Below are positions 1 to 8,702 of a stretch of 64,000 nt of DNA, piece after piece. The notes under the pieces were generated by a model. The model saw only the letters and a program-made list of their open reading frames with translations. It did no database searches and was not told the origin of the DNA. Within the stretch, counting starts at the first letter, position 1, and the number at the start of each line of letters is the position of its first letter. Source of the DNA: Sorangium cellulosum. Lineage in GTDB: Bacteria; Myxococcota_A; Polyangia; Polyangiales; Polyangiaceae. The stretch is taken from positions 806,001 to 870,000 of the forward strand of contig NZ_CP012673.1 in NCBI RefSeq assembly GCF_002950945.1. Reading direction: 5' to 3'. Position numbers and translations under genes: made by a program.

Positions 1-211
1 GGATCTCCTCGGCGCTCGCCGCGCGGCGGTGCCTGTGCAGCGCGCCCTTGCCGGCTGCAGCCGGCAGGGGCGCGCGCCGCGCCGCTCCGTCCGGGAGGAT
101 CGTCCTCCCCATCACGTGGGACATCCCCGCGGCCTGGAAGTAGGCGGCGAGCGCGATCATCGTGCCCGCGATCCACCGGAATCGATGCTTGACGACCGCA
201 TCCAGGTCCAC
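1..211 (-). CDS. GspC-like type II secretion inner-membrane protein, 5' end only
   Basis: The reverse strand is open from a GTG at 211 to the window edge (70 codons). The product has a short cytoplasmic start (VDLDAVVKHRFR), one membrane segment (WIAGTMIALAAYFQAAG) and then an Ala/Pro/Arg-rich stretch ending in ASAEEI. This is the layout of GspC proteins, which have an N-terminal anchor and then a short conserved motif before the periplasmic HR domain. An AGAAAGG-like ribosome site lies just upstream of the GTG. The frame stays open further upstream to about 440, so the start is not certain. Only the N-terminus is visible, and the GspC reading is inferred from topology and the terminal motif. 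Any single-pass membrane protein would also fit. Confidence 0.4.
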   Translation of the reverse strand, partial: MDLDAVVKHRFRWIAGTMIALAAYFQAAGMSHVMGRTILPDGAARRAPLPAAAGKGALHRHRRAASAEEI

Positions 212-498
212 AGGCGCCGCCCTTTCTCGGGGTGCGCGGGCCGCGCTCGCGGGGAGCCCCGCGCGCACAGCGGCGTGGAGGCGACCGTGCACGATGTCGC
301 CACCGGGCCGCTCTCCGCGACTCTCGTCGACGGGGGTGCACCGCGCGTACCGGCCCTCGCGGCGCGCCGCGTCGGCCAGGGCGCCTCGACCCCGACGGAT
401 CGGCGGGGCCGCGGGCGCCGTGCGGGCGCCCGCGGAGGTCATCAGGAGGTGAGGTGGAGGGAGGGGCCTGCGACGACGTCAGCCCGCGGGCGGCAGGC

Positions 499-2292
499 TC
501 ACGGCTTCTTCTCGGGCGCCTTTGCGGCGGCCGCCTTCGTGTGCTCCCCGCGCCCGTGGCGGTACACCCAGCCGGCGAGGATCTTCCGGTCGTTCGCGGA
601 GAGCTTCTCCTCGAACGCCGGCATGTGGCCCTCCAGCTCCTTCGACATGGCCGCCGGCGGGTAGGCCTTGCCGCTGCCCGGGTTCGTGATCTGCGCCTCG
701 ATCCACGCGATCGACGCCCAGCCGCGGAGCTCGGGGGCGGCCGACTCCTCGTCGTCGGTCTTCCCGTCGAGCCGGTGGCAGCTCGTGCATCGCTGCCGGA
801 CGAGCTTCTCGCCCGGCGTCCCCGCGCCGAGCTCGCCGCGCGCCTGCCCCTCCAGGAACGCCGCGATCGTCTCCTGGTCGGCCTCGCTCATCGGCGTGAA
901 CATCTTCGCCGCCTCGGGGTCGGCGGGCGGCTTGACCACCGACGGCATCATCTCCTTGAACGCGGTCTTGCCGAAGAGGTGGTCCGCGTCGGGATCCCTC
1001 AGCACCTCGAGCGCCCACGCCTTCGTGCCGAAGCCGGTGAGGTCCGGCGCCGTCATCTTGTCCTTGGGCGGGCCGAGGTCACCCAGCCGGTGGCAGCTCG
1101 CGCACTCCTTCTTGTACAGGTCCTCGCCGCGCGTCTCCGGATCGTTGCGGAGCATCGCGAGCGCGCCCTCGGGCGGGACGCCCTGCTTGAACAGCGCGAG
1201 GGCGCGCGCGGTCCGCTCGGACACGGCCGCCTGGGCGCGCTGGAAGCCCTCGTCCCGCGCGTCGGTGATGACCGACTTCGCGAGCAGGCCGACGGCCCCG
1301 AGGCCGATCAGGAACAGCGGCGCGAGCGCCGGCAGGCGCGCGAGGAGCGACGCGGGCTTCCGATCGAGGAACGGCAGCAGGAACAGGTACAGCGCGCACA
1401 CGCCCGGCACGCCGACCGTCGCGATGAGCTCCAGCGAGCCGGGGAAGTACTTGCGCAGCTCGAAGAGCGGGCGGAAGTACCACGCGGGGCGGGCGGAGTA
1501 GTCGCTGATCGGGTCCGCGGGCGACTCGAGCGGGGCCCCGTGCTCGACGGCCGCGAGGTCGAAGAGCACGACGAGCGCGACCACGCCGACCAGCAGGATC
1601 AGGCCGAGCTGCTTCGGGTAGAACCGGTCCACCCGCATGGGCGCGGCGCCGTCTGGCGGCGCCACGCCGTGCTTGCGGAACAGCGCGAAGCGCGCGGCGA
1701 GCAGCAGGGCCGCGACCGCCGGCAGCACGAAGACGTGCAGGCTGTAGAGCCGCGTCAGGGTCAGGTGGCCGAGCGAGCTCCCGCCCACCATCAGCTGCTG
1801 CGTGAACTGCCCGACCACGGGGACCGTGCCCGCGATGCCGGTCTCGACGCGCGCGCCCCAGTAGCCGTCCTGGTCCCACGGCAGCGGGTTGCCCGTGAAG
1901 GCGAAGCCGAGGATCACCCCGAGCACGCCGAGCGCCAGGAACCAGCTCACCTCGTGCGGCGCCCGGTACGCGCGGCGGAGCGCCAGGTGCCCCACGTGGA
2001 TCGCGACCAGGATGATGAGCGCCTGCGCGCCGAAGTAGTGGACGCCCCGGATGAGCCAGCCGGCGCGCATCGTGAAGTTGATGTGCGCGACGCTCGACCA
2101 GGCGGTGGTCGCGCTCGGCGCGTAGGCCGACATGAGCAGCGCGCCGGTGATCGCCTCGACGAGCAGCAGCAGCGCGATCGCGCCGCCCCACGCGTAGGCG
2201 AGGCGCGCGCCGCCCGGGATGGGCTGGTCGAGCAGGCGGCGGAGCGGCTCGCGGTGCCCGATGCGGTCGTTCAGCCAGTCGCCCAGGCTCAC
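499..2292 (-). CDS. cytochrome b fused to a C-terminal diheme cytochrome c region (bc-type quinol oxidoreductase)
   Basis: The 597-residue protein starts at a GTG whose TGA overlap (GTGA) couples it to the upstream Rieske gene; GGAG lies just before it. Residues 1-210 form the b6-like four-helix heme-b core, with helix B ligands H85 and H99 fourteen residues apart. In helix D, H186 is present but the position fifteen residues later, histidine in b6 proteins, is R201. The usual b6 Cys for heme ci is absent (YAWGG instead of YCLGG). A subunit-IV-like part follows, with PAWY in place of PEWY near 265. The C-terminus carries two heme c motifs, CASCH at 397-401 and CTSCH at 502-506. It should oxidise quinol and pass electrons through the Rieske centre to the fused c hemes. 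No separate cytochrome c1 gene is visible. Confidence 0.9.
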   Translation of the reverse strand: MSLGDWLNDRIGHREPLRRLLDQPIPGGARLAYAWGGAIALLLLVEAITGALLMSAYAPSATTAWSSVAHINFTMRAGWLIRGVHYFGAQALIILVAIHVGHLALRRAYRAPHEVSWFLALGVLGVILGFAFTGNPLPWDQDGYWGARVETGIAGTVPVVGQFTQQLMVGGSSLGHLTLTRLYSLHVFVLPAVAALLLAARFALFRKHGVAPPDGAAPMRVDRFYPKQLGLILLVGVVALVVLFDLAAVEHGAPLESPADPISDYSARPAWYFRPLFELRKYFPGSLELIATVGVPGVCALYLFLLPFLDRKPASLLARLPALAPLFLIGLGAVGLLAKSVITDARDEGFQRAQAAVSERTARALALFKQGVPPEGALAMLRNDPETRGEDLYKKECASCHRLGDLGPPKDKMTAPDLTGFGTKAWALEVLRDPDADHLFGKTAFKEMMPSVVKPPADPEAAKMFTPMSEADQETIAAFLEGQARGELGAGTPGEKLVRQRCTSCHRLDGKTDDEESAAPELRGWASIAWIEAQITNPGSGKAYPPAAMSKELEGHMPAFEEKLSANDRKILAGWVYRHGRGEHTKAAAAKAPEKKP

Positions 2293-2945
2293 CCTGATAT
2301 CTCCTCGAGCGCGGCGGTCCCCTCGCGGTAGCGCCGGAAATCGATCTCGACCCAGCCGTCCACGACGCGGGCCGCGAGCGGGTCCATCGGGCGCGGGGAC
2401 GGCCCCGTCTCCGCCACGCCGGTCAGCGAGAAGCGCGACGCGTGGCACGGGCAGTTGAAGCTCTTCTTGTCCTCGTTCACGTCGATCGCGCAGCCGAGGT
2501 GGGGGCACGTGGCGCTCAGCGCGCGGACCTTCTCGCCCTCCCGGAGCACCCAGACCGAGCCGAGCAGCTGCTGCTTCGCGACCGTGAACGCGTCGCGCTC
2601 GTCGCCGATCACCTGGAGGCGGCGCGGCTCGCCCGGCGGGATGTCCGCGAGGCGCCCGACGCGGACCCAGCGCTCTCGCCCGCCTGCCGAGCCCGCCGCG
2701 CCGGCGGGGCCCGCGAGGAACGTCGCCGCGGGGACGGCGAGCGCGCCGGCGTAGGCGAGGCCGCCGATCGCCACGAGCGCCTTCAGCGCGCCGCGCCGCT
2801 CCTCCGCCGGAGCGCCTGGCGCGGGGGGCGTACCGAGCGGCGGAGCGCCGGCGCTCGCAGGCACCCCGTGAGCCCCAGGCTCATGCGGCAATCCATATCC
2901 GAGGTACCCACCGGCACCAGGTTCCTTTTGCGTCGGCTCTGCCAT
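2289..2945 (-). CDS. Rieske [2Fe-2S] protein of the cytochrome bc complex
   Basis: The ATG at 2945 gives 218 residues and follows an AGGGAG site. The open frame continues upstream, but only from here does the product look like a Rieske protein. Residues 1-50 are Gly/Pro rich. RRGALKALVAIGG leads into a membrane anchor at about 51-78, possibly a Tat-type N-terminus. The cluster ligands are C147 and H149 (CPHLGC) and C165 and H168 (CPCHASRF); C152 and C167 are placed to form the usual disulfide. The stop codon overlaps the start of the cytochrome b gene, so the two subunits should be made together. The gene diverges from the BamA-like gene with about 110 bp between them. Confidence 0.93.
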   Translation of the reverse strand: MAEPTQKEPGAGGYLGYGLPHEPGAHGVPASAGAPPLGTPPAPGAPAEERRGALKALVAIGGLAYAGALAVPAATFLAGPAGAAGSAGGRERWVRVGRLADIPPGEPRRLQVIGDERDAFTVAKQQLLGSVWVLREGEKVRALSATCPHLGCAIDVNEDKKSFNCPCHASRFSLTGVAETGPSPRPMDPLAARVVDGWVEIDFRRYREGTAALEEISG

Positions 2946-3055
2946 CTCGTAGGCTCTCCCTCGCTCGCGCCGTCCTCCAGAGCGCCCTCCCTGCCTTCGC
3001 GAGGGCCCTCGGACGGTCGAAGCGGACGCAGCATAGCGAAAACACGGGCGTAACG

Positions 3056-5494
3056 TTGAATCCTCGCCATCGCGCACACCGGGGCGATCGCCTCGTCACC
3101 GGCTCGACCGAAAGTTGCCTGGCAGCTGTTCAAACCCCGCGCGCGCGATCCGTCGCCGCTGCGTTTCTTGCGCTGGCCGCGCTCGGAGCGTCCGGGTGCG
3201 CCGCGCGTCAGCCGCCGGCGTGCACGCGCCCCGACCTCAGCGGGTGCGCCATCGAGGACGTGTCCTTCGACGGCGACGAGGTCATCAGCGGCGATGAGCT
3301 CGCCGACCGGATCGCGACCGCCGAGAGCTCACGCCTGCTCGGCGGCGCGTTCGAGCACGTGCCGGTCCTGAGCATCTGGGACGCGCTCACGGTCGAGTAC
3401 GAGCGGTTCGACCGCTTCGTCCTGGAGCGGGACATGGCCCGCATCGAGCGGTACTACCGGGCGCGCGGGTTCTACGACGCGCGGGCGCGCGCGGCGCAGG
3501 TGCAGCGGGCGGGCGGCCCCGACAAGGACGGACGTGTGCTCGTGCGCATCGTCGTCTCCGAGGGCGAGCCGGTGAACGTCGCCTCGGTGGACCTTTCGTG
3601 GCGGGACTGGACCCTCGAGAAGGGGAGGGACATCGCCCGGCCGGTGACCGAGGCGAAGGACCAGCTCAAGATCGGCGAGCGCCTCGACGAGGAGCGGTAC
3701 GAGGAGGTGAAGCAGACGCTGCTCCGCGTCCTCACGGATCGCGGCTTCGCCTACGCGACCGTCGAGGGGCACGTCGACGTGGACCTCGTGAAGCACGAGG
3801 CGCGGGTGCGTTACACGATCGAGCTCGGCCCGGAGTGCACGTTCGGCAAGGTCAAGCTGGAGGGGCTCGGCGAGCTGCCGGAGGGGCCCCTGCGGACGGC
3901 GATCGGCATCGAGGAGGGCGAGCGCTTCTCGAGCGGGAAGCTCGCCGACGCGGAGCAGGCGCTCGCGGATTTCGGCGTGTTCGGCGCCATCGGGGTGAAG
4001 CCCGAGCTCGCGCAGCCCGGGCAGCCCAGGTCCCCGGTCGTGCCGGTGACGTTCTCCCTCCAGCCGGCCGCGCTGCGCGCCGTGCGGCTCGGCGGCGGCG
4101 CCGAGGTCGGCTCGCGCGTCGAGGCGCACCTCGTCGCCGGCTGGGAGGACCGCAACTTCCTCGGCGGGCTGCGCCGCTTCTCCGTCGAGGCCCGGCCGGG
4201 GCTGGTCTTCTATCCGATCGAGTTCGGCTCGCTCGGCGACGACGAGTTCCGCCTGCTGCCGGAGATCCAGCTGCGGTCCGAGCTCCGCCAGCCGGGCGTG
4301 TTCGAGCGGCGCACGGCGGCGGTGCTCCGCGGCTCCTTCAAGCTCTACTGCCCGCAGACCGGCGAGTACTGCAAACCCCCCGACGACGAAGAGGACGAAG
4401 ACCCCGTCGGGGCGCCGCCTGCGCAGGAACCTGTGCAGGAGGAGGAGCGCGAGCACTCGATCGTCGGCTACCGCGAGTACGTGGGATCCATCGGCCTGGA
4501 GCGGCCGTTCCTGAAGTCGGACCTCAACGTCGCCCTCCTCTACAACGTCCAGCTGAACAGCCCGTTCACCTACAACCCGGCGCCGCTGCCCGTGGGCTTC
4601 GGGACCATCTTCATCCCCTACCTCCAGGCGCTCGTGTCCTACGACCGCCGCCAGAACCGGGCGGGGAAACCCGACCGGCTCACGCCCCACCACGGCTACT
4701 ACGTCGCGCTGGACGCGCAGGTGGCTGGCCAGCAGAGGTTCGATACCGCGATCGCCCGGGCCTTGATCGGGGAGGAGAGCAAGAAGAACTTCCATGCCGC
4801 GCGCGACGTCCGCCTGCAGCCCGAGTTTCGCGCCTACCTCCCGGTCTCGCGGAAATGGACCCTGGGCTTCCGCCTGAAGACCGGGTGGCTGTTTCCGAGC
4901 GAAGAGTACGGCGAGCCGGACTTCGACGCGACCAGGTGCGACGTCAGCGCGAGCGACGACGACAGAGCAGAGTGCGGCGCCGACCTGCAGCTGATGCAGT
5001 TCCGCGGGTTCTTCAGCGGCGGCGCGACCAGCAACCGCGGGTACGGCTACAACGAGGTCGGCCCGCACGCCCGCGTGCCGAACCAGACGGGCGAGGAGGG
5101 CGAGACCGCGCAGGACGCCCCGCTGATCCCGATCGGCGGCCGGTTGCTCTGGGAGGCGAGCCTGGAGCTTCGGATCCCGCTCGGGGAGAGCTTCGGCACC
5201 GTGGTCTTCGTCGACGCCGGCGACGTCTCGCGGGAGTACCGGCTGTTCCGCTCAGGGCCGGAGCGCCCGCACCTCTCCGCCGGCCTCGGGCTGCGTTACA
5301 CCACGCCCATCGGCCCGCTCCGCCTGGACGTCGGCTACCGCATCCCCTGCATGCAGGTGCTGGGCGTGTGCAGCCAGACCCTCGCAGAAGCCAACAAAAA
5401 CAAGGAGATATGGCCCGAGGACGAGGGCAGCCCGGGCCTCCTGTTCGATGTATTGCCCATCGCCGTGAACCTGGCGATCGGCGAGGCGTTCTGA
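3056..5494 (+). CDS. BamA/TamA-type Omp85 outer-membrane protein with POTRA domains
   Basis: The 812-residue frame begins at TTG 3056, the only plausible in-frame start before the signal sequence. A hydrophobic stretch ending LAALGASGC puts a lipobox Cys at 48. This implies an unusually long n-region, so the true start is uncertain. Residues about 55-330 look like POTRA repeats (for example RYYRARGFYDAR and LLRVLTDRGFAYATVEG). The C-terminal half is a predicted 16-strand barrel, with the Omp85-type signature GGATSNRGYGYNEVGP near 660 and ending in glycine-rich strands. An acidic insert (PPDDEEDEDP, about 440) is likely a loop. The family assembles or translocates proteins across the outer membrane. 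It stands alone, so the substrate is unknown. A lipid-modified Omp85 N-terminus would be unusual. Confidence 0.82.
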   Translation: MNPRHRAHRGDRLVTGSTESCLAAVQTPRARSVAAAFLALAALGASGCAARQPPACTRPDLSGCAIEDVSFDGDEVISGDELADRIATAESSRLLGGAFEHVPVLSIWDALTVEYERFDRFVLERDMARIERYYRARGFYDARARAAQVQRAGGPDKDGRVLVRIVVSEGEPVNVASVDLSWRDWTLEKGRDIARPVTEAKDQLKIGERLDEERYEEVKQTLLRVLTDRGFAYATVEGHVDVDLVKHEARVRYTIELGPECTFGKVKLEGLGELPEGPLRTAIGIEEGERFSSGKLADAEQALADFGVFGAIGVKPELAQPGQPRSPVVPVTFSLQPAALRAVRLGGGAEVGSRVEAHLVAGWEDRNFLGGLRRFSVEARPGLVFYPIEFGSLGDDEFRLLPEIQLRSELRQPGVFERRTAAVLRGSFKLYCPQTGEYCKPPDDEEDEDPVGAPPAQEPVQEEEREHSIVGYREYVGSIGLERPFLKSDLNVALLYNVQLNSPFTYNPAPLPVGFGTIFIPYLQALVSYDRRQNRAGKPDRLTPHHGYYVALDAQVAGQQRFDTAIARALIGEESKKNFHAARDVRLQPEFRAYLPVSRKWTLGFRLKTGWLFPSEEYGEPDFDATRCDVSASDDDRAECGADLQLMQFRGFFSGGATSNRGYGYNEVGPHARVPNQTGEEGETAQDAPLIPIGGRLLWEASLELRIPLGESFGTVVFVDAGDVSREYRLFRSGPERPHLSAGLGLRYTTPIGPLRLDVGYRIPCMQVLGVCSQTLAEANKNKEIWPEDEGSPGLLFDVLPIAVNLAIGEAF

Positions 5495-5505
5495 GGGGGT
5501 GATCC

Positions 5506-5588
5506 GCCCGGCGCGTATTCGGACCGGGCGGCGGCGCGGCCCGCGGTGATCCGCGGGTGGCGGCGCGGCCCGCGGTCGACCGCGGGCC
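5506..5588. terminator. tandem palindromes between convergent genes
   Basis: Between the stop at 5494 and the convergent stop at 5599 there are three GC-rich dyads: CGCCCGG...CCGGGCG (about 5509-5530), a GCCCGCGG/CCGCGGGT stem (about 5538-5557) and a perfect 22-bp palindrome at 5567-5588. The last two begin with the same GGCGGCGCGGCCCGCGGT run, so one looks like a copy of the other. The likely role is bidirectional termination. There is no T-run. Confidence 0.5.
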
Positions 5589-5598
5589 GGGGAGGCGT

Positions 5599-5952
5599 TC
5601 AGCCTTCTTCTTCCTCGGCGTTCCAGGCGGAGAGCGCCGTCATCCCGATGGCGACGGCGCAGCCGCCGCACAGCGCGGGCTCCTCGACCCGGACCTCGTC
5701 GCCGCGCGACCACAGGTAAAGGCCGCGTCCGGCCGGCTCTCCCTCGATGGCCGCGTCACACACGTCACAGCGGAGCTCGGTGGCTCCCACGTCGGCTTGC
5801 CGCGCGCGCAGGGCGTGGTCGGCGACGGCATCGACCGAGATACAGAACGGATGAGCCTGCATCCGCGCGAACCGGAGATCCGCCTCCGCGGCTCCTTCCG
5901 GCATGGGACGGGGATCCTGGTTTGCTGTCCCCTTCAGAGCGCCTTCAATCAC
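5599..5952 (-). CDS. small zinc-ribbon-like protein of unknown function
   Basis: This 117-residue protein carries two CxxC pairs, LRCDVCDAA in the middle and ALCGGCAVA near the C-terminus, spaced as for one zinc-binding site. The C-terminus is acidic (NAEEEEG). I chose the GTG at 5952 because GGAGG lies five bases upstream; the GTG at 5958 is too close to that site. It has no signal peptide or membrane segment. It is convergent with the Omp85-like gene and lies downstream of the iron-sulfur gene with its own spacing. Function not recognised; a metal-binding regulator or accessory protein is possible. Confidence 0.6.
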   Translation of the reverse strand: MIEGALKGTANQDPRPMPEGAAEADLRFARMQAHPFCISVDAVADHALRARQADVGATELRCDVCDAAIEGEPAGRGLYLWSRGDEVRVEEPALCGGCAVAIGMTALSAWNAEEEEG

Positions 5953-6052
5953 ATCCACCTCCGCGGCAGGGCCGAATCTAGCTCAGGCCGAGACGGGACG
6001 CACGAGAAGGCTGCGCCTGATCCAAGTCAGGGTTGTTCCAGGGCGAGAAGGT

Positions 6053-6111
6053 GAGCGAACGCCCGCCGCCGCACACCCCCTGGGGGGTGGTGCAGCGGCC
6101 CGTGGGCGCTC
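6053..6111 (-). terminator. hairpin downstream of the iron-sulfur oxidoreductase gene
   Basis: A nested dyad sits just after the stop at 6133 on the minus strand. Outer arms around GAGCG..CGCCC (6053-6064) and GGGCGCTC (6104-6111) enclose an inner GCACACCCCC/GGGGGGTGGTGC stem (6071-6093). No clear U-run follows. Confidence 0.4.
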
Positions 6112-6132
6112 GCGACGGACCGGAAATGTCGT

Positions 6133-8508
6133 CTAGCTTGCGTCGGCGCTGGCGCTGGCGGACGCGGCCGTGGACGCCTCGTGGGTCGCTGCCGCGCGGC
6201 TGCCGGCCGGGCGATCGAGGCCGCAGCTCTCCTCGAGCAGCTCGACCACGTCGAGCTGCCGGATCGAGTCCTCCTTGGACTGATCCTTGAGGCCGTCGGT
6301 GATCATCGTCTGGCAAAACGGGCAGGCGGTCGCGATCGTCTTCGCCTCGGTCTGGAGCAGCTGCAGCGTCCGCTTCACGTTCACGCGGTCCTTGTTCTGC
6401 TCCTCCATCCACATCTGCGCGCCGCCGGCGCCGCAGCAGAGCCCCTTCTGCCGGTTCCACCCCTCGGCCTCGACGAGCTCGACGCCCGGGATGCGCTTCA
6501 GGATGTCGCGCGGCTGCTCGTAGATGTCGTTGTAGCGGCCGAGGTAACACGAGTCGTGGAACACCACCTTGCCCTCGACCCGCTGCCGGGGGACGAGCTT
6601 CTTCTCGGCGACCAGGCCGAGCAGGAAGTCGGTGTGGTGCACGACCTCGAACTTCGCGCCGAAGTCGGGGTACTCGTTCGCGAGCGTGTTGAAGCAGTGG
6701 GGGCAGGTCGTGATGATCTTCCGGACGCCGCCCTGCTCCTTGTAGCCGTTCAGGGTCGCGGCGTTCTGCTCGGCGAGCATCGCGAAGAGGTACTCGTTCC
6801 CCGCGCGGCGCGCCGGGTCGCCGGTGCAGGTCTCCTCCTGGCCGAGGATCGCGAAGTCGACGCCGGCGGCCTTCAGCAGCCGCGCGGTCGCGCGCGCGAT
6901 CTTCTTCGCGCGGTCGTCGTAGCTCGCGGCGCAGCCGACCCAGTAGAGCACGGGCGCCTTCGGGTTCTCGGCCATGGTCGGGATCTCGAGCCCCTCGGCC
7001 CAGTTGCCGCGGTCGATGCGCGCGAGGTTCCACGGGTTGCCGTTGACCTCCATCGCGTTGAACGGGTTCCCGAGCTCGGCCGGGAACTCGCCCTTCACGA
7101 GGACCAGGTTGCGGCGCATGGAGACGATCTTGTCGACGTAGCTGATCATCACCGGGCACTGCTCCTCGCAGGCCCGGCACGTCGTGCAGGCCCAGAGCAC
7201 GTCCGGGTGGACGACGTTCGCCACGAGGTCGATCGGCTTGTACGCCGGCTCGGCGGCCGGCGCCGGGTTCTCCGGGGACGCCGTCTCTCCGTGCCCGGCG
7301 CCGCCGTCCTGCGCCTCCGCGCCCGCGGGCGCGCCCTCCGCGTGCCCGTTCGCCTGGGCCGCGCTCCCGCCGCCGTCGAGGCCCTTCGGGCCGCCGGGCC
7401 GGCTCACGAACTCGGTCTCTCGCCCGTACAGGTGATCGCGCAGGTCGAGCGTGAGCTGCTTCGGGCTCAGCATCTTGCCCGTCTTGTGGGCCGGGCAGTT
7501 GTCGGTGCAGCGGCCGCACTCGGTGCACGTGTAGAAGTCGAGGATCGCCTTCCACGTGAAGTCCTCGATCCGGGCCACGCCGACGGGGGCGGCCTTCTCG
7601 GGCTCCTCGGCCGCCTTCATCACCATCTCGCCGATCGCCTCGGCGTTGCCCGCGACGAGCGGCAGCCGGCCGCGCGGATCGAGGTTGCGCGTGAAGACGT
7701 TCGGGATCGACGTGATGATGTGGAAGTGCTTCGAGTGCGGCAGCAGGTTCAGGAACACGAGCACCAGCGTGACGTGCGTCCAGAACCCGGCGTGCGCGAG
7801 CGCGACGAGCGTCCCCGGGCTGGCGCCGCGGAGGAGCACGGCGAACAGCGAGCCCGCCGGGGCGGGGAACGGGTGCCAGCGGAGCGCGGCGGGGTCGGCG
7901 GGGACGCCCTCGAGCGGGGCGGTGACGGTGGCGATGCGCTCGCAGAGCGCCGCGTCGCCGGGGCCGCACGTCGTCGTGGACCACCGGTGGTGCAGCGCCA
8001 GCGAGGCGCCGTCATAGAGCATGTCGCTCACCATCATCGTGACGATGATGCCGAGGATGAGCAGCCCCTCGCCGGACAGCGTCATGCGCCGCTCGCGCTT
8101 GATCGCCCGGTAATAGATGAACACGAGCGCGCCGGCGACGACCAGCGTGGCCATCACGTCCTTCACGAACTCGTAGATTCCGCCGAGCGGCACGCCGAGC
8201 ACGGGCTCGTGCCCCAGGATCCACAGGCTGAACCCCGGGTCGAAGCCGCGCCCCCACAGGATCAGCGTGCGGAGCAGGAGAACCAGGAATCCAAAGAAGA
8301 TGAGCTTATGGGCCAGCCCGGCGAGCGGGTAGTAGCCCATCTTCCGCTGCCGGAAGGCGTACTCCCAGGTGCCCTTGAGCCGCTCGGCGATGTGATCGAG
8401 CCGGCTTTCCCCGCGCCCGACCTTGAGGAGCTGCCAACGCCGGTTGGCGCTCCGCACAAACAAGGCGAAGAGGCCGACGAGCAATATGAGCATCAAGGTG
8501 GGATTCAT
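6133..8508 (-). CDS. ETF:menaquinone reductase-type membrane iron-sulfur protein (NarI-like domain fused to HdrD-like domain)
   Basis: The 791-residue protein has about five or six membrane segments in residues 1-270 (NarI/cytochrome-b-like, with His pairs such as LAHKLIF and LPHSKHFH). Two 4Fe-4S motifs follow: C328, C331, C334, C338 and C441, C444, C447, C451. They are separated by an Ala/Gly-rich linker at 375-425. Two CCG domains follow, one with C526, C561 (ETCTGDPARRAGNEYLF), C602 and C605, the other with C654, C691-C692, C729 and C732. This combination is known from proteins that take electrons from electron-transfer flavoprotein and reduce menaquinone during fatty-acid oxidation. No etfAB gene lies nearby, so the partner is inferred from the family. 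The C-terminus is a low-complexity Ala/Ser tail. Confidence 0.87.
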   Translation of the reverse strand: MNPTLMLILLVGLFALFVRSANRRWQLLKVGRGESRLDHIAERLKGTWEYAFRQRKMGYYPLAGLAHKLIFFGFLVLLLRTLILWGRGFDPGFSLWILGHEPVLGVPLGGIYEFVKDVMATLVVAGALVFIYYRAIKRERRMTLSGEGLLILGIIVTMMVSDMLYDGASLALHHRWSTTTCGPGDAALCERIATVTAPLEGVPADPAALRWHPFPAPAGSLFAVLLRGASPGTLVALAHAGFWTHVTLVLVFLNLLPHSKHFHIITSIPNVFTRNLDPRGRLPLVAGNAEAIGEMVMKAAEEPEKAAPVGVARIEDFTWKAILDFYTCTECGRCTDNCPAHKTGKMLSPKQLTLDLRDHLYGRETEFVSRPGGPKGLDGGGSAAQANGHAEGAPAGAEAQDGGAGHGETASPENPAPAAEPAYKPIDLVANVVHPDVLWACTTCRACEEQCPVMISYVDKIVSMRRNLVLVKGEFPAELGNPFNAMEVNGNPWNLARIDRGNWAEGLEIPTMAENPKAPVLYWVGCAASYDDRAKKIARATARLLKAAGVDFAILGQEETCTGDPARRAGNEYLFAMLAEQNAATLNGYKEQGGVRKIITTCPHCFNTLANEYPDFGAKFEVVHHTDFLLGLVAEKKLVPRQRVEGKVVFHDSCYLGRYNDIYEQPRDILKRIPGVELVEAEGWNRQKGLCCGAGGAQMWMEEQNKDRVNVKRTLQLLQTEAKTIATACPFCQTMITDGLKDQSKEDSIRQLDVVELLEESCGLDRPAGSRAAATHEASTAASASASADAS

Positions 8509-8702
8509 TCGCGGGGCGTCTCCGGGGGCAAAATGGCCATGTCTTTTAAGGTGGGGAACTGGCAGACGTCAACCGCGCGGCGGCGACGGCGCGGCGACCT
8601 GAGCGCCTGCGGCGCGTGTGCGCCGGAGCCCTTCCTGCAAGGGCGGACACGGACGGATGTGCCGGTCCGCCGAGGGCTGGCCGGGGGGCCCGCGAGCGCG
8701 GC

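Noticed and set aside
232..2331. 699-residue plus-strand frame over the cytochrome b gene
   Set aside because: Arg/Ala-rich shadow of the real minus-strand gene with heme motifs.
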